Shown here one piece after another: positions 9,863 through 18,424 of a DNA stretch of 64,000 bases. The stretch is from DYGX01 sp035325905. Its GTDB lineage: Bacteria > Chloroflexota > Anaerolineae > Aggregatilineales > Aggregatilineaceae. The notes beneath the pieces were generated by a model. That model ran no database searches. It was not told the origin of the DNA and saw only the letters and a list, made by a program, of their open reading frames with translations. The stretch's first letter is position 1, and every line of letters starts with the position of its first letter. Where the stretch lies: contig DAOKYY010000007.1 of assembly GCA_035325905.1 (NCBI GenBank), positions 1 through 64,000 on the forward strand, read 5' to 3'. The position numbers were made by a program, and so were the translations under genes.

Positions 9863-12800
9863 ATGAGCGAGTTTGACGATCTGAGACAGCAGCTTGCGAA
9901 GACCCGCCAGGCGCGGGACAGCGCGAGCCAGGCCGTGTATCTGGCGCGCGAGCAGCTTGACCGGCTCCAGCGCGACAGGGCGCAGCTTCTGCGCAAGCTC
10001 GATCTGCAGAACGATGACGACCAGCGACAACTGGCCGCGCTCGACGAGCGGATCGCGCGCGCCGAAGCGGTGCTGGAACGCCGCCGCCAGGGCTACGCCG
10101 ACGTGTCAGAACGGGTTGCCGGGGTGTATGGCGAGTTCGCGCCGCTCACCGACCCGCGCCAGATGATCGGCCAGCTCAAAGACTCGTTCCCGATCCTGCT
10201 GCTGCCACTGCGGATCGAGACGCGCTTCAAGTCGACCGGGGTAATCGGAACGCCCGGCGCGATCCCGCAGCTTTGGGTGCGCGTCTATCCCGATGACCTG
10301 ATGGTCGACCGCTTCGAGCCGGTGCTGTCAGAGGCCGAGATCCTCAGCGCGCAGTTGTTCTGGGCCGGGATCTGGGCGGCAGGCGGCGACGAAGACCTGG
10401 AGCGCGGCGCGTGGCGCGGGCTGGTCGCCAGCCACGGGGCCGGGCGCGGCGCGTGGATCGCGCAGCGGTACGCGCCGGAGAACCCTGGCGACCAGCCGGT
10501 CAAGGCCGATCCCTCGGATGTGATCCTGGTTGTCTCCAGCGAGGAGACGCTCAGCGCCGCCGATAAGTCTGCTGCCAGCGCCTATTGGGAGGCGATCTGG
10601 CGCGCGGACGGCGACGCTGGCAAAACGGAAACCGCGTGGCAGGCGCTCAAGGCGGCGGTGGGCGGCGAGCGCGCCCTCGACCTGGCGAATCGTTTTGTGC
10701 CGGGCAACCTGACCGCCGCGCCGGCGGCGCCGCTGACCAAAGACGATGTGGCGGTGACGGTCGCCTTCATCGACTTCCCCCCGCCGGACAGCGTCGAGAG
10801 CAAAGGGCGCTCGTGGTCCCAGGCGCCAAAGGTCAGCCTCCTGCCTGACCGGCTGGTGCTGATCGGCTATATCGGTGACAGCGTGGCGTTCGAGGTGCTC
10901 GGCAATCCGATCCCCTCGCCGCTGATCGCCGGGCCGGATCCGTCGCTGCCCGAAGACGAGCAGATGCGCCCCGACGCGAACGGCGACCTGTTCATCCCCG
11001 AAGACATGAAGTGGATGGTCGATTTCGAGCGCGCGGTCGAAGTCGGCATGGGCTTCCGCGTCAACCTGACCGTCGACCAGGCGCTGCGCGGTTTTGACCG
11101 GCTGGTCGTGCTCGGCGTGCGGCTCAGCGCGGACGAGCAAGGCGGCAAAGAGCTGGTCGAAACGCTCTTCGAGCACCATCACTACACGCGCACCGGGATC
11201 AGCGTGCTGCCGCAAGGCACGCCGACCAACAACACCGAGCAGGGCGGGGCGGGCTACGCGCACGGCGAAGACGCCGACGCGACCTTCAACGATTTCTTCA
11301 AGTCGCCGGTGCTCTACACGCCGGAGAACAACCCCCTGCTGCGGCGCGACGGCCAATGGCTGGCCGACTACCTGGGGCTGGACCCGGCGGTGATCCAGAG
11401 GATCCCCGGCGGCGGCGGGACCGACCAGCTTGAAGCGCGGGCGATGAACATCGCGCTGTGGAACGGCACGCTCGGCTACATGATGGATACCATGATGGCG
11501 CCGTTGTTCGACCGCGACGACATCCGCTTCACACGCACCTTCTACACCAACTTTGTCAGCGGGCGCGGGCCGCTGCCCGCGCTGCGGATCGGCACGCAGC
11601 CCTACGGCATCCTTCCGGCCAGCGTTTTCTCGCGGATGCGCTGGCTGGGCGGGCGACTGACGGGCGAGGGGCCGATCCTGTCTACGCATGTGCCGGCCAC
11701 GGGCGGCTCCTATCTGCTCCGGCTGTACGCTGTGCTGCGCAAGCTGGATGGCTTTTGGGCGGACATGGCGCAGAAAGTCGCGCGCGTCAAGCGCACGCCC
11801 GGCCCGTCCGAAGACCCGCACCAGACGTTGCTCGACATCGTGGGCCTGCATCCCGCCTCGGTCGAGTATCACCAGCGGTACGCCGAGAGCTTCGATCACC
11901 TCTACAACCTGCTGAACTTCTATGGCACCGGCGCGAGCTTCTCGGAGGTGATCCAGGCCGCGATCTACGTCCAGGCCGGGATCAACCTGCTGGCCGAGTT
12001 CGGCTACACGGGCGACGTGATGCCGGACATCCTGGAGCGGCTGTTTATCTCCGCCCAGCACTTGATGCAGGGGCCGGTCATCGACGATGTGCCGCTCTCG
12101 GAAACTGACCCCATTCGCGTCTACACGCCCGACAACCGCAATTACGTGCAGTGGCTGATCGACGCCGCGCGCACTTCGTTGGAGACCTTGCGCCGCCAGG
12201 AAGGGTTCACCGACAACGTGCGCCCGGCGGCGTTGTTCTACATCCTGGCGCGCTACGCGCTGATGCAGTCGTACTGGATCACCAGCATCCGCCTGCACGA
12301 GCTGGCGGGTGTATTCTCCCCAGCGCAGGTCCAGGCCGTGCGGCACGAGCCAGCCTTCATCCATGTGCAGGAGCAGGCCCAGGCCAGCGAGAGCCGCTTC
12401 GCGCACCTGTACACGACCAGCGCCGCGATCACCGGCAGCGATAACGTGCTCATCGCCGATCACATCACGAACATTCTGCCGCAGACAAGCGGCACCCAGG
12501 CCGTCGCCACCGCCGATCTGCGCGAGCAGGTCGAGGCGCTGGAGCGGCTGCGCGACGTGCCAACCGCGCGCCTCGAGCGCCTGTTCGCGGAGCATATCGA
12601 CACGGTGTCGTACCGGCTCGACGCCTGGGAGCTTGGCCTGCTGAATTACCAGCTGATGCTGATGCGCTACGAGACGCGCGGCGAGGGCGAAGAAGACACC
12701 GTCCGGCGCGGGCTGTACGTCGGCGCCTACGGCTGGATCGAAGACCTGAAGCCGGAAGGCAAGAAGCTAACGCCGGTGACGCTGGAGCCGGAGCTGGACG

Positions 12801-15499
12801 AGGTGTTCAATGCTGATCCCGCGCTGCCACCGCTGATGCGCGACCCGACCAACGGCGGCTATATCCATGCGCCATCGCTCAACCACGCCGTGACCGCCGC
12901 GATCCTGCGCAACGGCTATCTCTCGAACGCTACGCCGGACACGCCGGACGCGCTGGCCGTCAACCTGTCGTCGGACCGCGTGCGCCGCGCCATCAGCGCG
13001 ATCGAGGGTATCCGCCAGGGCCAGACCCTGGGCGCGCTGCTCGGCTACCAGTTCGAGCGCGGCCTGCACGACCGGCACAATCTGGCCGAAGTGGACCAGT
13101 TTATCTACGACCTGCGCAAAGCGTTTCCGCTGACCGCCAACCACATCGCATCGACCGCGACGGACGACGACACCAGCATCGAGGCGCTGGAAGCGCGTAA
13201 CGTAATCGACGGCCTCAAGCTGGTCGAGCATATCCAGGCCACCGGCAACCGGACGTATCCTTTCGGCAAGACTCTACCCCCCGCTAGCGCCGCGCAGGCC
13301 GCCGCGATCAACGCCGAGGTCGAGCGGATGCTCGACACGCACGACGCAGTGGCGGACGTGGCGATCGCCGAGGCGGTCCACCACGCCGCGCAAGGCAACT
13401 ACGACCGCGCGGCGGGCACGCTCGACACCTATAGCAAGGGGAACTTCCCGCCGATCCCCGAAGTGGTCCAGACGCCGCGCAGCGGGGTCACGCTGACGCA
13501 CCGCGTCGGGGTTCAGCTTCGCAGCGGCCTCAACCCGGCGGCCAGCCCGATCCCCGGCCTGGCCGTCACGCCGCGCAGCCAGGCCGAGCCGGCGCTCAAT
13601 GACTGGCTGGCAGGCGTCCTACCGCCGCCGGAAGATGTCTTCTGCATTGTGACGATCACCGATCCGGTCGATTTCAGCGAGACGGAAGTGACAGTCACGC
13701 AGAAAGACCTGGGCCTCCAGCCGATTGACCTGCTGTACATCCTCAGCGACGTGACGCAGCCCGCGCTGGCCGAGCTGGACGACCGCGCCCTGCTGCACGT
13801 GATCGAGACCCAGGCCCCGCGCCCTGACGCCACGCTGCGGATCGACTACACGCGCAAAGCTGCCGACCTGACCACCTTCACCTTTTTCGAGCTGATGCCG
13901 CTGGTCGCCAGCCTGCGCAAGCTGGCGCTGTCGTCCCGCCCGCTCAAAGCGACCGACGTGATGCTGCCGGTCGAAGCCCAGCCGGAACAGGACGCGACCG
14001 AGACGCTCGACCGGGCGCGCGTCGCCACGGCGCATAGCACTGTCACCGCGCTGCGCGGCGACCTGACGACCTACCAGTCCACGTTGGAGCCGCTGCTCGA
14101 CGACCTGGCGACGCATCGCGCCGACGTGCTGAGCGGGATCGACGATTTTGCCGATGACCTGATCGCGCTGCTGGAGCGCGCCAGCCGCAGCGGGATCCCG
14201 CAGACCGGCTGGGGTTTCATCACCCAGCGGCGCGGCGGACTGTACGCGCGCCTGCTGGACGCCGTCGAGACGCTGGTCGCGCGCTGGACCGAGCGCCTGG
14301 CGGCCTTCGACGCGGCCATGACCGAGTTCGACGCCCTGCCTGGCACGACGCCCGACGCCGAGCTGTTCGACCGGCTGATCCAGGCTGAGCGATGGGTCGC
14401 CACGCAAGCGGAGAACCCGCTCCCGCCGACCCCGGCGGCGTTTCGCGCGCTGCTCGACGCCAAGCGCGACGCGATGCAGGACCGCCTCGACGACTTTGAC
14501 GCGCTGCTGAGCGCCTCGCATTCGCTGGCTGGGCTGCTGGCGGCGGTCCAGGCGCTGCTGCCGGTCACGGCGTTCGACCCGGACGAGTTCCCGATCGCGG
14601 CGCACGAGGACGAGGTGATCCTGTTCGCCAACGACCTGCTGGGGCTGGCGATCGGGTTGGGGGCGGACCTGGACCGGCGGCTGGCGGCGGCGCAGGCGCA
14701 GCTTGACGCGCACGACGCAGCAGCCGAAGCCGCCGGGCGGGTCAGCGCGCTGCAAGCGGGCGCGAAGGCGCTGTTTGGCGCGGACTTCGTGCTGGTCCCA
14801 GAGTTCACGCTCAGCGCGGCGCAGGGCGTGGAATGGGAAAAAGCGTTCAACGCCAGCGGCGCGCTGCTGAGCCACCAGACCGGGACGCTCGGCGTCGATT
14901 TTCCGGTGGACGACTGGCTGTACGGCGCGGCGCGCGTGCGCGAGAAGCTCCAGCACTGGGAGCGCGTGGTAATGCTGGCCGAGGGCTTCGGCACGTCCGC
15001 CCCGGCCCTGGCCCCGGCCCAGTTCCCCTATCTCGACAACGATTCGTGGCTGGCGCTGGAATTTCCCGCCAATTACGCGCTCGACACCGACCGGCTGCTC
15101 TATACCGCGCACTACGCTGCGCCCTTTGACCGCAACGCGCCGCAGTGCGGCCTGCTGCTGGACGAGTGGACCGAGGTCATCCCAGGCGCGGAGGAAACGA
15201 CCGGCTTGACCTTCCACTACGACCGGCCCAACGCCGAGCCACCCCAGGCGATGCTGCTGGTCACGCCGCCGCAGTTCGTCGGAAGCTGGCGCTGGCAAGA
15301 CCTGGTTGACGCGGTGCATGAGACGTTCGCGCTGGCGCGCAAGCGCGCGGTCGAGCCGGCCCAGGTGGACGAAACCGCGCTGGCGCCGTTCCTGCCCGCG
15401 ACGGTGATGGCCGTGACGCTGTACGGCCTGTCGATTGCCGCCAACCTCGCCGCCAACAACTTCGTCTACGCGGCCCTCTCAGGAGACGACAATGGCTGA
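9863..15499 (+). CDS. Giant uncharacterised protein (1878 aa) with coiled-coil regions
   Basis: A single open frame of 1878 aa. Residues 1-95 are a charged heptad-like coiled coil (LREQ/LDRLQRDRAQLLRKL pattern). This is followed by a conserved-looking segment, FPILLLPLRIETRF then LWVRVYPDDLMVDRF, near residues 108-150. The middle is a mixed alpha/beta region with patches such as RIGTQPYGILPASVFSRM. Residues ~1390-1650 are again helical and Asp/Arg-rich. No signal peptide, membrane helix or enzyme motif is evident. AGGGAG lies 8 nt before the ATG. Its stop overlaps the next start (AATGGCTGA), so translation is coupled. I recall LLP-R-ETRF-type proteins as widespread hypothetical proteins, but cannot name a characterised homologue. 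The size suggests a structural or scaffold role (speculative). Confidence 0.6.
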   Translation: MSEFDDLRQQLAKTRQARDSASQAVYLAREQLDRLQRDRAQLLRKLDLQNDDDQRQLAALDERIARAEAVLERRRQGYADVSERVAGVYGEFAPLTDPRQMIGQLKDSFPILLLPLRIETRFKSTGVIGTPGAIPQLWVRVYPDDLMVDRFEPVLSEAEILSAQLFWAGIWAAGGDEDLERGAWRGLVASHGAGRGAWIAQRYAPENPGDQPVKADPSDVILVVSSEETLSAADKSAASAYWEAIWRADGDAGKTETAWQALKAAVGGERALDLANRFVPGNLTAAPAAPLTKDDVAVTVAFIDFPPPDSVESKGRSWSQAPKVSLLPDRLVLIGYIGDSVAFEVLGNPIPSPLIAGPDPSLPEDEQMRPDANGDLFIPEDMKWMVDFERAVEVGMGFRVNLTVDQALRGFDRLVVLGVRLSADEQGGKELVETLFEHHHYTRTGISVLPQGTPTNNTEQGGAGYAHGEDADATFNDFFKSPVLYTPENNPLLRRDGQWLADYLGLDPAVIQRIPGGGGTDQLEARAMNIALWNGTLGYMMDTMMAPLFDRDDIRFTRTFYTNFVSGRGPLPALRIGTQPYGILPASVFSRMRWLGGRLTGEGPILSTHVPATGGSYLLRLYAVLRKLDGFWADMAQKVARVKRTPGPSEDPHQTLLDIVGLHPASVEYHQRYAESFDHLYNLLNFYGTGASFSEVIQAAIYVQAGINLLAEFGYTGDVMPDILERLFISAQHLMQGPVIDDVPLSETDPIRVYTPDNRNYVQWLIDAARTSLETLRRQEGFTDNVRPAALFYILARYALMQSYWITSIRLHELAGVFSPAQVQAVRHEPAFIHVQEQAQASESRFAHLYTTSAAITGSDNVLIADHITNILPQTSGTQAVATADLREQVEALERLRDVPTARLERLFAEHIDTVSYRLDAWELGLLNYQLMLMRYETRGEGEEDTVRRGLYVGAYGWIEDLKPEGKKLTPVTLEPELDEVFNADPALPPLMRDPTNGGYIHAPSLNHAVTAAILRNGYLSNATPDTPDALAVNLSSDRVRRAISAIEGIRQGQTLGALLGYQFERGLHDRHNLAEVDQFIYDLRKAFPLTANHIASTATDDDTSIEALEARNVIDGLKLVEHIQATGNRTYPFGKTLPPASAAQAAAINAEVERMLDTHDAVADVAIAEAVHHAAQGNYDRAAGTLDTYSKGNFPPIPEVVQTPRSGVTLTHRVGVQLRSGLNPAASPIPGLAVTPRSQAEPALNDWLAGVLPPPEDVFCIVTITDPVDFSETEVTVTQKDLGLQPIDLLYILSDVTQPALAELDDRALLHVIETQAPRPDATLRIDYTRKAADLTTFTFFELMPLVASLRKLALSSRPLKATDVMLPVEAQPEQDATETLDRARVATAHSTVTALRGDLTTYQSTLEPLLDDLATHRADVLSGIDDFADDLIALLERASRSGIPQTGWGFITQRRGGLYARLLDAVETLVARWTERLAAFDAAMTEFDALPGTTPDAELFDRLIQAERWVATQAENPLPPTPAAFRALLDAKRDAMQDRLDDFDALLSASHSLAGLLAAVQALLPVTAFDPDEFPIAAHEDEVILFANDLLGLAIGLGADLDRRLAAAQAQLDAHDAAAEAAGRVSALQAGAKALFGADFVLVPEFTLSAAQGVEWEKAFNASGALLSHQTGTLGVDFPVDDWLYGAARVREKLQHWERVVMLAEGFGTSAPALAPAQFPYLDNDSWLALEFPANYALDTDRLLYTAHYAAPFDRNAPQCGLLLDEWTEVIPGAEETTGLTFHYDRPNAEPPQAMLLVTPPQFVGSWRWQDLVDAVHETFALARKRAVEPAQVDETALAPFLPATVMAVTLYGLSIAANLAANNFVYAALSGDDNG

Positions 15500-17372
15500 G
15501 CAGCAGTTCATCATCGCGAACATCCAGCACGAGCTGGCCGCCCGCACCCTCCCCGCGACCACGGTCTGGAACCGCCTGGAAGGCCGCCCGCGCACGATCA
15601 ACTTCGACCGCGCGCTGAAAGCCGAGGTGCGCGACGCGCTGTGGATGCTCACGCGCCAGTGGCAGATGGGCGAGTTCATGGGCGACGACGCCGGGTCGCC
15701 CGTGCTGGCGCGCGTGCACCTGGCGACGACCCGCCTGCAAGAATACCGGCCCGACAGCCACGCCGCCGAGCCGTTTGAGGAAGGCGTGCCGCTCGAAACG
15801 AAAGTCGAGCGCCGCCTAATCCCGTTCGCCATCGGCGGGCGGCCGGTCGCGCTGGACATTCGCCTGCTGATGGGCCGTCACTGGCTGAAGCTGCTCGGCG
15901 GGCTGAGTGGTTACGCGCAGGCGTTCGTTGACGCCTACCCGGTCAACGAGCCAGACCCGGCGCAGCGCGCGGACGCGCCGGTCGCCGCGCACCCTGAGGC
16001 GTGGAGCATGTTTGCCGCGGTCGCGGGGCGGCGGATGGATGGCGGCAAGCTCTACTTCCATCTCAAGGCGAACCCGGCCAACCGCGCCTATGACGGCGTG
16101 GCGGGCGTAGCCGACGCCGACAAGCCCGCGCTGGACGACCTCGCGGCGCGCTTCGTCGCCTGGTTCGAGCGGCTGTACTCTCAGCCCTCCGCCGAAGACG
16201 GAGACGCCTGGCTGCCGGACCGGCTCGAATACCAGTTTGAAGTGTCCGCGCCACAGGGCGCCGGGGAGAAGGTGCTGGCCGCCGAGGAGTATTATCACGG
16301 GCGGCTCGACTGGTACAACTTCGACGTGGACGCCGACGCGCCGCCGCTCGACGCCGAGCTGCCGGACGAAACGCCCGATCCGCAGGCCACGTTCACCGAG
16401 ACGTTCATCCCGACCCAGATCACCTTCGACGGGATGCCGAACACGCGCTGGTGGGCTTTTGAGGACAGCCGCACCAACTTCGGCGACATCAAGCCCGACA
16501 CAACCGATATCGCCAAGCTGCTGCTGATCGAGTTTGGGCTGGTCTACGCCAACGACTGGTTCCTGCTGCCGTATGCGCTCCCGGCCGGGTCAATCGCCAG
16601 GGTGCGCGGCATGGCGGTGACGAACGTCTTCAACGAGCGCACCTGGGTCGAGCCGGCCGGACGCGGGCCAGATGACACCTGGCAGCGGTGGAGCATGTTC
16701 ACGCTCAACGTGCAGGGCGAATCCGGCGAGCAGGCGGACACCAGCCTTTTGTTGCTGCCGACCGTGCCGAAGGTGCAGGAGAGCCGCCCGCTGGAAGAAG
16801 TGGCGCTGATCCGCGACGAGATGGCGAACATGGTGTGGGGAATCGAGCGCATCATCCCGCTGCCGACCGGGTGGGGCAAGTCCGGGCCGGAAGCCGCGCT
16901 GGAGACGTTCCACTTTTACGAGGCGCGGCTGGCCGACGACCTGGCGGCGACCCCGCCGCCGAGCGCGCCCGAACCGGCGGCGCCGATCCGTTACGAGGTG
17001 ATGAACACCGTCCCGGAGGAGTGGATTCCGTTCATCCCGGTGCATCTGCCGGGCGATAACCGCGAAATTCAGCTTCAGCGGGCCGCCATGCCGCGCATCC
17101 TGCAAGGCGATCCGAACCTGCCGGTCAGGGTCCGGCCACGCACCACGCTGCTGCGCGAGGGGCTGGATCGCGCGCCGAAACAGGCGTACTTCTTGCACGA
17201 AGAAGAAGTTCCGCGCGCCGGGGCGCTGGTTCAGCAGACCTTCAAACGCACGCGCTGGAACGGCGGGCGGGTGCTGGTCTGGCTGGGAATCAGCAAGCAC
17301 ACCGGGCGCGGCGAGGGCAGCAGCGGGCTGGCGTTCGACCAGCTTCGCGAGACGCGGGCGCCCGAAGCGTAA
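15492..17372 (+). CDS. Uncharacterised 626-aa protein, last gene of the five-gene block
   Basis: A 626-aa soluble protein without signal peptide or membrane segments. The N-terminus contains DALWMLTRQWQMGEFMGDD followed by AGSPVLARVHL (about residues 49-78), a highly hydrophobic/aromatic block that looks like the conserved core. Later regions include PNTRWWAFEDSRTNFGDI and TDIAKLLLIEFGLVYANDWF. The ATG at 15492 was chosen because CAGGAGACGAC lies just before it and the start sits inside the stop of the 1878-aa gene (8-bp overlap); an upstream in-frame ATG at 15435 lies deep inside that gene. A strong terminator follows 37 bp after the stop, closing the transcript. Function unknown. Confidence 0.6.
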   Translation: MAEQQFIIANIQHELAARTLPATTVWNRLEGRPRTINFDRALKAEVRDALWMLTRQWQMGEFMGDDAGSPVLARVHLATTRLQEYRPDSHAAEPFEEGVPLETKVERRLIPFAIGGRPVALDIRLLMGRHWLKLLGGLSGYAQAFVDAYPVNEPDPAQRADAPVAAHPEAWSMFAAVAGRRMDGGKLYFHLKANPANRAYDGVAGVADADKPALDDLAARFVAWFERLYSQPSAEDGDAWLPDRLEYQFEVSAPQGAGEKVLAAEEYYHGRLDWYNFDVDADAPPLDAELPDETPDPQATFTETFIPTQITFDGMPNTRWWAFEDSRTNFGDIKPDTTDIAKLLLIEFGLVYANDWFLLPYALPAGSIARVRGMAVTNVFNERTWVEPAGRGPDDTWQRWSMFTLNVQGESGEQADTSLLLLPTVPKVQESRPLEEVALIRDEMANMVWGIERIIPLPTGWGKSGPEAALETFHFYEARLADDLAATPPPSAPEPAAPIRYEVMNTVPEEWIPFIPVHLPGDNREIQLQRAAMPRILQGDPNLPVRVRPRTTLLREGLDRAPKQAYFLHEEEVPRAGALVQQTFKRTRWNGGRVLVWLGISKHTGRGEGSSGLAFDQLRETRAPEA

Positions 17373-17408
17373 GTCAGACCCCAACCGTTAACGATGAGCC
17401 AAAAACAG

Positions 17409-17436
17409 AGGCCGGGCACGATGCCTGGCCTTTTGT
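17409..17436. terminator. Bidirectional rho-independent terminator between convergent operons
   Basis: A GC-rich stem GGCCGGGCA/TGCCTGGCC with a 3-nt loop. On the plus strand it is followed by TTTTG, ending the five-gene block. On the minus strand it is followed by TCTGTTTTTGG, ending the ABC operon that runs in the opposite direction. Confidence 0.85.
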
Positions 17437-17451
17437 TGAGCGGATGACTGC

Positions 17452-17476
17452 GCGACAAGCGTCTTTGGCTTGTCGC
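17452..17476. repeat. Perfect 9-bp stem-loop between convergent operons
   Basis: GCGACAAGC and GCTTGTCGC form a perfect hairpin with a 7-nt loop. It has no adjacent T-run on either strand. It lies just downstream of the minus-strand ABC operon and may protect that mRNA 3' end or help the neighbouring terminator. Confidence 0.5.
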
Positions 17477-17518
17477 TGCCGCCGCGTGATCGCTTCTACA
17501 GCGCGAAAACCTGATTGC

Positions 17519-18421
17519 CTAGCCTTTGAGGCCGGAGGTCGCGATCCCTTCCATAAAGTAACGCTGGCCGATGAAGAAGATCAGGATCATCGGCACCGTG
17601 ACAATGACGCTGGCGGCCAGGATGATTTCCCACTGCATTTCACCCCCCTGGCCGAACTGGTCGAGCAAGGCTTTCAGGCCGCGCGGGAGTGTAAAGAGGT
17701 TGGTGTCGTAGAGATAAATCAGCGGCTTGACGAGGTCGGTCCAGCTGGCCTTGAACTCGAACACGAAGACGACGATCAGCGCGTTGCGCGTGAGCGGCAG
17801 CGCGACATGCCGCCACAGCCCGAAGTAGCTGGCGCCGTCGACGCGCGCCGCCTCGAACAGCTCGCGCGGCAGCGACAGGTAGAACTGCCGGATCATGAAG
17901 ATATAAAAGGCCGAGCCGAACAGGTTGCCGGCCCACAGCGGCCAGCGCGTGTTGACCAGCCCGATCTGGTCCCACACCAGGAAGACCGGGATCATCGTGA
18001 CGACGCCGGGCAGCATCATCGTCGCCAGCACCAGGCCAAACAGCGTGTCGCGTCCCTTGAAACGGAAATACGAGAAGCCGAAGGCGACTGCGGCGGAGCT
18101 GAGCGTCACGCTGGCGGCGGCCAGCAGCCCGACCAGCAGGCTGTTCTTCAGCCAGTTCAGGACGGGCGCGGCGTCCCAGACGCGCACGTAGTTGTCCCAG
18201 GCGAAGGGGTCAGGAATCCACTCAGAGCTGAATACTTCCGAGCGGACTTTCAGCGAGGCGCTGACCAGCCACACAAACGGCGTCAGAAAGATCATCGCCA
18301 GGACGAGCAGCAAGGCGATGAACAGCAGCCGGGGCACGATCTGACCGGCGCTCGGCCCTTTGGCGCCGATCAGGCTCGCCAGCCGCTCCTGGGGCGATCT
18401 GGTGTGCTGAATGGCTGACAT
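17519..18421 (-). CDS. Carbohydrate ABC transporter permease (MalG-type, CUT1)
   Basis: A 300-aa inner permease with six predicted membrane helices. The EAA loop that contacts the ATPase is visible as LFEAARVDGASYFGLWRHVA in the second half. Length and topology fit the MalG/LacG family, with an ordinary short loop between helices 1 and 2. It pairs with the MalF-type permease 3 bp upstream and with the binding protein before that. No ATPase gene is present locally, as is common for CUT1 systems that share one MsmX-like ATPase. It is the last gene of the operon; the convergent terminator lies about 80 bp further on. The transported sugar cannot be told from the sequence. Confidence 0.93.
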   Translation of the reverse strand: MSAIQHTRSPQERLASLIGAKGPSAGQIVPRLLFIALLLVLAMIFLTPFVWLVSASLKVRSEVFSSEWIPDPFAWDNYVRVWDAAPVLNWLKNSLLVGLLAAASVTLSSAAVAFGFSYFRFKGRDTLFGLVLATMMLPGVVTMIPVFLVWDQIGLVNTRWPLWAGNLFGSAFYIFMIRQFYLSLPRELFEAARVDGASYFGLWRHVALPLTRNALIVVFVFEFKASWTDLVKPLIYLYDTNLFTLPRGLKALLDQFGQGGEMQWEIILAASVIVTVPMILIFFIGQRYFMEGIATSGLKG

Positions 18422-18424
18422 CGC

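Noticed and set aside
10328..12595. A 755-codon minus-strand frame inside the 1878-aa gene
   Set aside because: Composition of an antisense shadow; the 1878-aa frame is continuous, has a ribosome binding site and is coupled to both neighbours.
1624..17372. The five-gene block as a phage tail or contractile injection system
   Set aside because: No sheath, tube, baseplate, spike, LysM or AAA+ component was recognised, and the proteins differ in size and order from those systems.
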